Source of the DNA: Weissella halotolerans DSM 20190
GTDB taxonomy: Bacteria > Bacillota > Bacilli > Lactobacillales > Lactobacillaceae
Assembly (NCBI RefSeq): GCF_000420365.1
Contig: NZ_ATUU01000001.1
Span: 124,001 to 188,000 of the forward strand
DNA: 64,000 bases
Direction: 5' to 3'
How positions within the stretch are numbered: position 1 is the stretch's first letter; each line of letters starts with the position of its first letter. The position numbers and the translations under genes were made by a program. Shown here piece after piece: positions 37,063 through 44,673 of the stretch. Below the pieces are notes generated by a model. That model did no database searches and had not been told where the DNA came from. It worked only from the letters and a program-made list of their open reading frames with translations.

Positions 37063-37868
37063 AACTGTTATTGATCTTCCAAAACTTAATAAATTACCCT
37101 CTGTTGCGATTAGTACGGCAATACTTTTTAAAACAGAAAGTACAAGTATCATTTTCAAAAAATGAAGAAAATGAGCTGGTTTTAGTGCGACATTTTTTAG
37201 CACCGAACCTAATGTATACATCAGTATAACATATTATGACATATCATGTGAAGTTATGAATGAAATGAGCGCATATTAAAGGTCATAACCTGGTGTTAAA
37301 AGACGTTACTAAGAGCCACAGAGGGGGTATAGTAGCGTTTTTTGACTATATCAAGATGGCTTTAAGCAGTTACAAAATGCGACGTCGTAACTTGTATGAG
37401 CAAATAAGGGGTTCGCATCGCCTACACGTCGTCAGAAAGATGCCAGGGAACGTCGTAGCGAACGTTTAAAGTAATGTGGTGTAATTTTGATAACCACTGG
37501 TGGTGACAACCAAACAAATGCGTTAAAAGGTCAGGGTGGACGTACTGAAAATGGCGTCACACGGCAGTCACAATTTGGTTCATGGTGCTTAGTTCATAAT
37601 TCGACCTTTTAACTCGAAATGATGTTGTGATTGTAGCTGGGCAGTGCTGGCTTTAAACGTGTGCCAATTCTTGTAATTGGACGACAAAACAGTGATTTTG
37701 ATCACTCTGATCGCAATTAGTGTTTTGTTGGAATAGCTCGCTCAAGGGCGAACTCTCCTAACTAACGCTATGCGTTGTTGTTGAGTTGTTAAGCACTGGT
37801 CCATTGATTAATAACTACATGAAATAAGGTCGTTTTGTTATCCATTGTTTGGATAGAACGGGAGAAAA
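37063..37868. other. Long non-coding / decayed stretch before a conjugative-type module
   Basis: About 800 bp with no full gene. It contains short open fragments with coding-like composition (for example a basic run TRRQKDARERRSERLK near 37425-37470) interrupted by stops, and several inverted repeats such as CAAAACA ... TGTTTTG near 37684-37730. In mobile elements this position often holds an oriT or a long leader, but no nic site can be named. Confidence 0.4.
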
Positions 37869-38153
37869 ATGATGTTAGCAATTGATCAATTAAAAACAAT
37901 AAATCGTGTGCCGCACGATACAACAAATTATATATATGTAGCGTTTGATGGGACTTTTTCAACCATTAAAGCATTTGCTGAAACACAGGCAGATTTATAT
38001 AAGCAGGTATTGGCAATGCAAGCACAAAAAGCAGAAATTTTTTGGTTAGGTCGATTATCTAAAAAGGCTTGGTCTGAAATTATAGTGGGGTTACGAGCAG
38101 GGAATAGATTACAGGATTTAATTGTAATTGGAACAGTTAGAGAGCGGAGGTAA
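37869..38153 (+). CDS. Hypothetical protein, mobile-element module ORF 1
   Basis: 94 aa, basic C-terminus, no recognised domain. GGGAG precedes an ATGATG start. First of five closely packed plus-strand genes ending at an insertion sequence; base composition is more AT-rich than the flanking core genes. Confidence 0.65.
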   Translation: MMLAIDQLKTINRVPHDTTNYIYVAFDGTFSTIKAFAETQADLYKQVLAMQAQKAEIFWLGRLSKKAWSEIIVGLRAGNRLQDLIVIGTVRERR

Positions 38154-38158
38154 AGGAG

Positions 38159-38386
38159 ATGGATTTTCAGTACATTGCAGTGGATTGGCAGCGTCAAAAT
38201 ATTTTATTAAGTGCTGATTCAATGGCCGGGTTAAATCGTTTGATTTTGTCCGAGAAAGGGCAATTAGTTATCCAACAACAAGCGGTTTGGATTTATCGAA
38301 TTGAAGAACAAGTTTTGGTTCAAGTTCAGCAAGAAATTAAGCGGACTGGGGTGCCTTTTAATCAATTAGTACAACCGGATCATTAA
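38159..38386 (+). CDS. Hypothetical protein, mobile-element module ORF 2
   Basis: 75 aa, no recognised domain; predicted beta-rich with a Gln/Val-rich middle. The start lies 8 nt after GGAGG inside the end of ORF 1, so translation is probably coupled. Confidence 0.65.
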   Translation: MDFQYIAVDWQRQNILLSADSMAGLNRLILSEKGQLVIQQQAVWIYRIEEQVLVQVQQEIKRTGVPFNQLVQPDH

Positions 38387-38405
38387 ACCGTTGTGGGGGT
38401 AGTTT

Positions 38406-38732
38406 ATGTGGGAACAATTAGATTTATTTACGCAGCAGATATTGGTTTCAAAGGAACAACATATTTATTTGGCGAAACGATTAACAGAACATGGTTTGAG
38501 TGATGTGGGACATTTTGTCAGCTTGCTTGATGAAAGTGAGATACTAACTGGACAGGTAGTGGTAGCAGAAAATACACAACTATTTGTCGTTGAAAAACAG
38601 GTTGTTAATGGTCATATTGTGCAACAAAATGACTTGTTACGTGTACAAAAAACACAACAAAATTTGGAACAGTATTTAGCTGCAAAATTGAAAGCTGACT
38701 ACCCTATCATTCGGACACTTTTTGATGAATAA
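38406..38732 (+). CDS. Hypothetical protein, mobile-element module ORF 3
   Basis: 108 aa, acidic, helical N-terminal half and a beta-like middle (TGQVVVAENTQLFVVEKQVV). Not recognised. Between ORF 2 and the SSB-like gene in the same operon. Confidence 0.65.
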   Translation: MWEQLDLFTQQILVSKEQHIYLAKRLTEHGLSDVGHFVSLLDESEILTGQVVVAENTQLFVVEKQVVNGHIVQQNDLLRVQKTQQNLEQYLAAKLKADYPIIRTLFDE

Positions 38733-38755
38733 CTGGTTAAGAGGAGGAATTAACA

Positions 38756-39187
38756 ATGCAAACAAATATTCATGTGGGACGACTTTTAAAAGAATTTGAG
38801 CTACAAACAGTTGGTGAGCACAAAGATATCAAAATGGTACGTTTGGGGTTAGCAGTTAAACGTTATTTAAGTCAAAAATCGCAAACAGATTTTATTTATT
38901 ATGTGGCCTTTGGCAAAACGGCAGAGATGCTATCTCAATATGCGAATCAGAAGGGTATGCCGATTGAATTGCACTTTAATATACAAAGTAGCCACTATCA
39001 AACGACCGACGGTCAGCCTAAATATCAAACGACGAATGTGATTACTGCATTCATGCCTTGGACGACTGGTAATCATGATAAATCTGTCGCAACTGATGAT
39101 GAAACGGTGATTGCAAATGATGAATCAGACGAAGATGTTTTACAAGGTTTAGCTGGTTTAGTTGCTGATGATTTAGAGATTAGATAG
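38756..39187 (+). CDS. SSB-like single-stranded DNA-binding protein (plasmid/ICE type)
   Basis: 143 aa. The OB-fold pattern of SSB is visible: an N-terminal VGRLLKEFEL segment, DFIYYVAFGKTAEML (usual DFIxxVxWGKxAE), and HFNIQSSHYQTTDGQPKYQTT (usual IQxRxYExxDGxxxYxT). The acidic C-terminal region ends DDLEIR rather than the DDDIPF tip used to recruit partners. AGGAGG precedes the ATG. Typical of conjugative elements and plasmids. Confidence 0.75.
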   Translation: MQTNIHVGRLLKEFELQTVGEHKDIKMVRLGLAVKRYLSQKSQTDFIYYVAFGKTAEMLSQYANQKGMPIELHFNIQSSHYQTTDGQPKYQTTNVITAFMPWTTGNHDKSVATDDETVIANDESDEDVLQGLAGLVADDLEIR

Positions 39188-39196
39188 GAGTTTAAA

Positions 39197-39643
39197 ATGC
39201 AGCATGTTAAGGTGAAATACAGTGAGAAACCGCATTTAAAAGAAGGGGCTGGTTGGTTTGGTCGTTGGTGGTATCACAGACAGATTAAGCATGATAATCG
39301 ACGCTATAATCATTATGATCAACAACGAAAAACCGTGACCTTACGATTGCTAGGTTTACTTGGTATTGCCGCTGCTATTTTGATTTATTCAATGGTAATG
39401 CCACGACCATCGAGTACCGTTTCAACTAAGTTAAATCAGACAATGGCGTTTGGTAATCAAGGCACTAATGTCCAGTTAACAAAGAAGGTCTTTAATGATG
39501 AAACGGGTTTGTTAGAGTTACATTTTAAGTTTACTGGTAACGCTGATGATACGCTGACAACTGGTATTAATATGAAACGATTTAAGTTGTCATTTGCAGG
39601 TGATCGTTATATTCAAAATGGACAATCTGAATATTGGATGTAA
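39197..39643 (+). CDS. Single-TM protein of the mobile module, possibly truncated
   Basis: 148 aa: basic N-terminus with Trp/Tyr/His cluster (residues 18-45), one TM helix (about residues 49-67), then an extracytoplasmic beta-rich region that stops abruptly at the IS border. It resembles the layout of bitopic conjugation proteins; the family was not recognised. The stop lies 9 bp before the IS inverted repeat, so the original C-terminus may have been lost. Confidence 0.55.
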   Translation: MQHVKVKYSEKPHLKEGAGWFGRWWYHRQIKHDNRRYNHYDQQRKTVTLRLLGLLGIAAAILIYSMVMPRPSSTVSTKLNQTMAFGNQGTNVQLTKKVFNDETGLLELHFKFTGNADDTLTTGINMKRFKLSFAGDRYIQNGQSEYWM

Positions 39644-39715
39644 GCTGATTCCTGAGACAACTCTTAAGAGAGCGTATAATGAATAAATCGCCTCTCAAAA
39701 GGAAGGAATTTTTAC

Positions 39716-39967
39716 ATGCCAACTCGTTACGACAAAGAATTCAAACAAAACATCATCAACCTATATAAACAAGGCGAATCAGCCGCCCAACTGGCCAGAG
39801 AATATGGCATTGGCTATTCAACCGTTCATAAGTGGATCCAGGGCCAAGCCAAAACTCAATCCGGTAAATCGCCAGACGAAATTAAAGCGATGGAAAAGCG
39901 GCTGGCTTCCCTGTCTGAGGAGAACGAAATCCTAAAAAAAGCCCTGGGCTTCCTTGCGCAGAAGTAA
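39716..39967 (+). CDS. IS3-family transposase OrfA
   Basis: 83 aa: HTH of the IS3 OrfA type (LAREYGIGYSTVHKWIQG, residues 26-43) followed by a leucine-zipper-like helix (MEKRLASLSEENEILKKAL) used for multimerisation. A7 slip sequence at 39934-39940 near its end allows -1 frameshifting into orfB. Confidence 0.9.
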   Translation: MPTRYDKEFKQNIINLYKQGESAAQLAREYGIGYSTVHKWIQGQAKTQSGKSPDEIKAMEKRLASLSEENEILKKALGFLAQK

Positions 39968-40863
39968 CCAATATTTTTGATTACATTCACCAAGAAAGCC
40001 ATAACCACCAGGTAACTAAGATGTGCCGAATCCTCGGTGTTTCCAGAGCTCAGTATTATCGTTATCGATCCCCAAAGCCTTCAAAACGCCGGGCCGAAGA
40101 TGAGGACTTAAAACAACGGATTCTGCGGATCTTTGCGGAATTCAAGCAGCGATACGGCGTTATGAAGATCCACCATGAATTGAATCTGGAACTTCAACCA
40201 CTGCAGCGTCGGTGCAGCCCAAGACGGATTTCCCGGCTCATGAAGGAACTGGATATCCACTCCGTTACCGTCAATAAATGGAAAGCGGCTTCGGCTTCCA
40301 AAACCAAGGTTGAACAGCGTCTCAACTTGCTTAAGCAGGATTTCTCGACCACTGGTTTAAATCAAAAATGGACCGCTGATATGACCTATATTCAAACGAA
40401 GCGTAATGGCTGGTGTTACTTATCAACCATCATGGATCTGCACTCAAGACGAATTATCGGCTATTCATTCTCAAAAAAGATGGATACTGATTTAGTCTTA
40501 AAGACCCTGGAAAGCGCGGTTAAAAATCGAACCATTACTGGGGACCTGATTATCCACACAGACTTAGGATCACAGTACACCAGCGATGATTACAACCAAC
40601 GGTTAACAGAACTACATATCCGCCACTCTTACAGCCGTAAGGGGTGTCCATACGATAATGCACCAATGGAATCTTTTCATGCTTCCCTCAAAAAGGAATG
40701 TGTTTATCCAGTGCCGGTCTTTGAGAATTATGAAACTGCCGCTGCTGTCCTTTTTGAATATGTGCATGCTTTCTACAATAGGAAGAGAATTCATAGTTCA
40801 CTGGGCTACCAGACCCCCTTACAAGTTGAAATCGCAACGCTTACGAGCCAAATGGCCGCCTGA
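39934..40863 (+). CDS. IS3-family transposase OrfB (DDE integrase domain, frameshift product)
   Basis: rve-type integrase. Catalytic DDE residues are in TADMTYI, HTDLGSQY and the Glu of MESFHASLKKE. The frame is open from the A7 slippery site at 39934, so the natural product is an OrfAB fusion by -1 frameshift; an internal ATG at 40021 could give OrfB alone. No inactivating change seen. Confidence 0.9.
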   Translation, partial: KKSPGLPCAEVTNIFDYIHQESHNHQVTKMCRILGVSRAQYYRYRSPKPSKRRAEDEDLKQRILRIFAEFKQRYGVMKIHHELNLELQPLQRRCSPRRISRLMKELDIHSVTVNKWKAASASKTKVEQRLNLLKQDFSTTGLNQKWTADMTYIQTKRNGWCYLSTIMDLHSRRIIGYSFSKKMDTDLVLKTLESAVKNRTITGDLIIHTDLGSQYTSDDYNQRLTELHIRHSYSRKGCPYDNAPMESFHASLKKECVYPVPVFENYETAAAVLFEYVHAFYNRKRIHSSLGYQTPLQVEIATLTSQMAA

Positions 40864-40967
40864 TTTAATGCTTTCCATGGTTCAAATAAGTTATTAATCA
40901 CGATTAATGATTTATTGGAGCTGTGGAAGGTAAACGCGGTTCTGAATGTCTCTTAAAACCTGTCTCA

Positions 40968-41108
40968 AATATTGACTTCAATCCAAAGAATAAGGATGTT
41001 CATTATGATGGCGGCCTCAATCTCTTAGATATTTTTAGTGATATAAATGGAACTAGAAACAACTTACATGAATTAAACATTCCTAACTGCATTGGCTGCT
41101 GTATATAA
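40968..41108 (+). pseudogene. C-terminal fragment of an unknown gene beside the IS
   Basis: A 46-codon open frame that runs out of the IS border and ends in a Cys-rich tail (CIGCC). It has no start of its own outside the IS. Probably the tail of a gene cut by the insertion or by a later deletion; identity unknown. Confidence 0.4.
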
Positions 41109-41112
41109 GCTT

Positions 41113-41387
41113 AGAAAGATGTAGCTATGCGAGCCGGTTTGAAGAGTAAGCACGTCACAGAAGAAGCTATTGTTGCATTATTAAACAGCATTTTCCGGTA
41201 TTTAGCAGCTTCTGAAACCGTGCAAATCATTGGCTTTGGCACTTTTGAAACACGCGAACGTAGTGCTCATATTGGACGTAACACCGTAACAGGTGAATCA
41301 ATTACAATATCTGCTAGAACTATGCCTTTATTCAGAACGGGTAAGCCTCATGAGGCTCCAATCAAAGCAAAATCCCAAATCGATTAA
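41113..41387 (+). pseudogene. HU-family DNA-binding protein, N-terminally truncated
   Basis: Clear HU body: RAGLKSKHVTEEAIVALL, then IIGFGTFETRERSAHIGRN and a PLFRTGK C-terminal arm segment. About 10-12 N-terminal residues are missing; reading back in frame hits TAG just before KDVAM. The internal ATG at 41127 lacks a good ribosome site. It is a relic, or at best a shortened protein. Followed by a strong terminator. Confidence 0.7.
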
Positions 41388-41402
41388 TCTACGTATGTAC
41401 TG

Positions 41403-41437
41403 AAAAAAGAGACCTCCTTTACAGAGGTCTCTTTTTT
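41403..41437 (+). terminator. Terminator after the HU relic
   Basis: Stem AAAAAAGAGACCTC / GAGGTCTCTTTTTT. Confidence 0.9.
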
Positions 41438-41440
41438 CTT

Positions 41441-41783
41441 CAGTAACTTTTTTAAGGCATTTTCTATTAGCGTATACGCACTAACATACTGGATATTACT
41501 AGTTATTGTGATAGACAGTATACGCAGAAGTATATTTTTGGCCTAGCACTATCAAATGAAGTATTATAGCATTATATACTATCTTGCATACTAGATGATA
41601 TGCCTACCCGTATACTTCTAAATATACTATCTAAGGTACTATGCGCTCCTATACCACATTCACCTTAAGTACAATAAGTGATCGTTCATAACAATTTGCA
41701 CAGAAACTATTATATGAAAACTAACGAAATTAGTGTTTTACCAGCTTAGTTAACGTGAACTAAAGTTTACCTTTGTCAAGTAC
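41441..41783. repeat. AT-rich intergenic stretch with clustered TATAC-type repeats
   Basis: No gene. Within about 180 bp there are several related words: palindromic GCGTATACGC near 41470, CAGTATACGC near 41517, CCGTATACTT near 41609, and TATACTATCT twice (near 41576 and 41623). The spacing is irregular. It resembles a plasmid centromere or replication region but could be chance in AT-rich DNA. Confidence 0.4.
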
Positions 41784-42942
41784 ATGATTCACAAAAATAA
41801 CTCTATTCTTTTTCATTATTGCATATTATTCAATGAGAAAGAAAGGGCACATAACTTGAAAAGTTCGCAGTCTATCAAGAAATCGACCGCCTTGCTATGT
41901 GACAAGACTCGCCTATATAACTTAAGAATGGCTATCGAGCTGTCGGAACACAATACCGAGCAGAATTGGGCTTAAAAAATAGAAGACAAAAGAAAATTAA
42001 ACTTACCAAAAGGGAAAAGGGGATAGTACTAGCACACTTAGAATCAGGGTGGTCACCAGAACAGATCTTTCATACAAAATTACATGAAAAAATAAGTGTT
42101 CATAGCCTATATAATCTTATTAACTATCGACAAATACCAGGTGTTAATCCTCGGTTACATCTTGTTCGTAAACAGAAACCCTTTATAAGACAGCTTAACT
42201 GCTCGCTCAAATAACCTAAGAAACAAGACCAGCAAACACTAGCATTGATTAGAAGCACAGCAACACGACATTATAAATATGCCAAGAAAGCATATGCCGA
42301 GAAAGCTGAAGGTGGGTTCAATTATTCTAAGATTGCCGATTGATGTGCGGCCAGATATCATTAATTCCAGGCAACAATTCGGTCATTTTGAGATTGACGG
42401 TGTCGAATCATCTAAAAGTAAATACATAGTCTTAACACGGCTTGCACATAAAACACTCATGTTATTCGCGATTATCATTCCAAACAAGCTAGCACAGACA
42501 GTAGCACGTGCAATAGAATCGTTTGCTATACATCTACAGCGACATTGTTCACTCAATCACAAGTAATAATGGAAAAGAATTCGTTAATCAAACAGTTAAC
42601 TCTGTCATGGTCAATTACCAGGTAAAACACTACATAGCACACCCATATTCAGCCTATGAAAATGGATTAAACGAGAACTTTAATGGCATCCTCAGACGCC
42701 ATTTCCCTAAGGGTACAGACTTTTCAAAAGTGTCACAAGAGTTATTTAACGATGCCTGTATGAAAATCAATCAAAAACCACTCATGATGTTTAACTTTAA
42801 AACAACTGCAGACCAACAGTTCGAAGCAGCACTAAATAGATTACGTGGACACCGTAATCAAGTTAAGATAAGTAATTCAAAAGAAATTCTTAGCAAACCG
42901 ACAGAAACTGATTACAAGCAGCAAATCTTTACACATTTGTAA
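41784..42942 (+). pseudogene. IS30-family transposase, frameshifted remnant
   Basis: Homology continues across three frames. Frame pieces: N-terminal FNEKERAH region (41784-41975); ESGWSPEQIFHTKL (41966-42214); FGHFEIDGVESS (42279-42566); and NNGKEFVNQT with HPYSAYENGLNENFNGILRRHFPKG (42523-42942). These are the HTH and DDE blocks of IS30 transposases. At least two frameshifts make it inactive. Confidence 0.85.
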
Positions 42943-42996
42943 TAAAAAGCATGTATGCATTAAAGCAAATACTTTTCTTGTATATATGCTTTTTAA
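42943..42996 (+). terminator. Hairpin after the IS30 remnant
   Basis: AAAAAGCATGTATGCA pairs imperfectly with TGTATATATGCTTTTT, followed by T-rich DNA. Confidence 0.5.
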
Positions 42997-43168
42997 ATAT
43001 CAAGTATTTTTTATTACAATATTAAGAAGCACTTGACAACGGACTGCTTTACCTCTTTGTGTTACTCTTTATAATATATATTATGTAAACTAGTCGATTG
43101 CAAACATAAAAACATTTGTCAAGTTCATGTGCAACATTCTCTTTGTAAAAGCCTATCCCCTGCAACAA

Positions 43169-43214
43169 AAATTCCTCTGTAAACATTATACCATAAGGGT
43201 TTACAGAGGAATTT
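43169..43214. repeat. Perfect 16-bp inverted repeat
   Basis: AAATTCCTCTGTAAAC (43169-43184) and its exact complement GTTTACAGAGGAATTT (43199-43214) around a 14-nt loop. No T-run follows. Could be the fused ends of a deleted element or a protein-binding hairpin. Confidence 0.6.
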
Positions 43215-43224
43215 GACATTTTAG

Positions 43225-43419
43225 GGAAACACTAAGATATCACAGGAATATTTAGAAACTACAATTCAACATAATATTAAACAATCAATGCTTAGTCAGA
43301 CTGAAGTGATTGCAGAACACATAACTGACTACATGGAATATGGATTTCTTGATCAAAATGGCATTGATACATCTAGCATGAGAGAAGAATTAGAGATACA
43401 ACTTAAAAAAGGTACTTGA
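43225..43419 (+). pseudogene. Short C-terminal gene remnant
   Basis: A 64-codon coding-like frame (contains EVIAEHITDYMEYGFLD) without a start codon near its beginning; an internal ATG would give only about 36 residues. Probably a relic. Followed by a bidirectional terminator. Confidence 0.4.
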
Positions 43420-43479
43420 AATTACACAAAAAGTAGTTTTAGATCCCTTGATGAAGAAAAAGCAAATTAAGTTAATTAC

Positions 43480-43512
43480 AAGAAAAGCCTCTTTAATAAA
43501 GAGGCTTTTCTT
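43480..43512. terminator. Bidirectional terminator
   Basis: Stem AAGAAAAGCCTCTTT / AAAGAGGCTTTTCTT; serves the fic-like gene on the minus strand. Confidence 0.9.
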
Positions 43513-43523
43513 GAAGCTATGTT

Positions 43524-44363
43524 TTAGAGTTTTGGATCTACTCTCTCCTGCTCAGAAACCAATGGTTGGGTCAATTCCTGGTAACGTTCCTTGCCTAACA
43601 ACCCCTTTGCATTGAGTCCCTTAAATTGGTTCAAATGCTTTTGATGCTCATCTGAGTAATCATAATATTGATGTTCAGGGTCATAGAACGTTTTACCGTC
43701 ATAGTCACTAACTGCAATGTTTTCAAGCACCTCATTTAAGAGGCGGTCATCATTGCTCCAATAGTAATCATTCATCAAACCTAACGTATTTTCCATGGCT
43801 GGTTCAGGAATATAGAATACACCTGCTCCTGCTTTTAACAAAGGAACATTTGCTGCTAATACGGCTGTCCGTTTATTCGTATCGTTAAAGAGTTGGGCCC
43901 TAGATAAGTAGGTAAACAACTTAGTTGCTTTAGTTTCAGGGGTTAATTCATCAGTAGCTAATAAATAATTAACGGTTGTTTTAGCTTCCTTTTCATTAAC
44001 TGGATCAGGGATAAACGTTCCCTTTTTGGTTTGCACACCGCCCCTTCCAGTTCTTAGCTGACCAGGATTAATCGTATCGTCACGGCCTGTAGTTTCATGC
44101 AACTGTTTTAACTTATCAAAGTTAAACGTAGCATAATTCTGTAAAACAAAGTCTGCGCCCTTGTGCATATCATGTACAACTAAAATGTCTTTTGCGGTCA
44201 GTCCATTAATGGGTTCATTGTTAATGATTTGTTCAGTTTGCAAGAGCGTAATTGGGAGTCCTTCAAATTGAGCACCGTCATGGACGATATTGGGAACGGC
44301 CTTTTTAAAGAGAAGTTCTTCTGTCTTTTTATCAAATTGATATTTTTTTAGGGTAAACGCCAT
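43524..44363 (-). CDS. Fic/Doc-family protein with altered catalytic motif
   Basis: 279 aa. Fic proteins transfer AMP or phosphate to targets. The Fic loop reads QLFNDTNKRTA (about residues 157-167); Doc-type enzymes have HxFxDANKRTA, so the catalytic His is Gln. The upstream flap (INPGQLRTGRGGV) is preserved. Near the N-terminus DGAQFEGLPITL aligns with the class II inhibitory helix (usual S/TxxxEGN), with Gly instead of Ser/Thr. ATG at 44363 is chosen by GGAG spacing; an ATG at 44375 is possible. Monocistronic, inside the accessory island. Confidence 0.82.
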   Translation of the reverse strand: MAFTLKKYQFDKKTEELLFKKAVPNIVHDGAQFEGLPITLLQTEQIINNEPINGLTAKDILVVHDMHKGADFVLQNYATFNFDKLKQLHETTGRDDTINPGQLRTGRGGVQTKKGTFIPDPVNEKEAKTTVNYLLATDELTPETKATKLFTYLSRAQLFNDTNKRTAVLAANVPLLKAGAGVFYIPEPAMENTLGLMNDYYWSNDDRLLNEVLENIAVSDYDGKTFYDPEHQYYDYSDEHQKHLNQFKGLNAKGLLGKERYQELTQPLVSEQERVDPKL

Positions 44364-44390
44364 AATAATCTCCATGCTTGTTGAGCTAAT

Positions 44391-44454
44391 TTATACAAGT
44401 GTACCACGTTGTTAAAATCTTCTAAACAGGCGTCATATAAACACATTCTCCTGC
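44391..44454 (-). repeat. Diverged promoter-containing repeat, copy 1
   Basis: About 80 percent identical over roughly 62 bp to 47577-47640. Read on the minus strand it contains CAACGTGGTACACTTG, whose TACACT could be the -10 of the fic-like gene with TTTAGA 17 bp upstream. Confidence 0.6.
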
Positions 44455-44568
44455 TTTTTATGAAATTTTGAAGATATATATGTATTTTTTTCAAGTCGTT
44501 CGGACAGTACTTTTAATTAGTTTTAACATAAAAATCGGTTAAATTAAACCCTTTCATTTAACAAAATA

Positions 44569-44583
44569 TCAGGTTAAACTGAA
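44569..44583 (-). promoter_or_regulatory. Putative SOS-type operator, distal site of DUF1906 gene
   Basis: Minus-strand TTCAGTTTAACCTGA matches 13 of 15 positions of the shared palindrome. It lies 62 bp upstream of the better site. Confidence 0.5.
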
Positions 44584-44630
44584 CGTGTCGACAAGGAAAG
44601 AACTAAACGAGCTCGTTTTTTACTCTGAAG

Positions 44631-44645
44631 TTAGGTTTAACCTAA
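44631..44645 (+). promoter_or_regulatory. Putative SOS-type operator, proximal site of DUF1906 gene
   Basis: TTAGGTT-T-AACCTAA, a perfect 7-bp palindrome around one base, 28 bp before the start codon. One mismatch from the site at 48088 and two from the umuC site at 52228. Confidence 0.65.
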
Positions 44646-44673
44646 CTAAACTTATTAAAAAGGTGGTTTATTT

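Larger units (their letters stand above)
39653..40967 (+). mobile_element. IS3-family insertion sequence, 1315 bp, apparently intact
   Basis: Bounded by imperfect terminal inverted repeats: TGAGACA..T.TTAAGAGA at 39653 and its complement ending TGTCTCA at 40967. It carries orfA and orfB in overlapping frames. Flanking 3-5 bp are not duplicated (ATTCC left, AATAT right), which suggests one side has been rearranged. Higher GC and different codon use from neighbours. Confidence 0.88.
44364..44673. other. Divergent intergenic region fic-like / DUF1906 gene
   Basis: 310 bp with the 64-bp diverged repeat (44391-44454) that appears to carry the fic promoter, and two operator-like palindromes on the DUF1906 side. 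No gene. Confidence 0.6.

Noticed and set aside
36994-37221. 75-aa minus-strand frame overlapping the XRE gene end
   Set aside because: No ribosome site and no recognised family; it includes the inverted repeat after the XRE stop. Kept only as part of the non-coding stretch.
41441-41783. CRISPR array
   Set aside because: Repeated words are short, irregularly spaced and degenerate; no spacer-repeat periodicity and no cas genes in the window.
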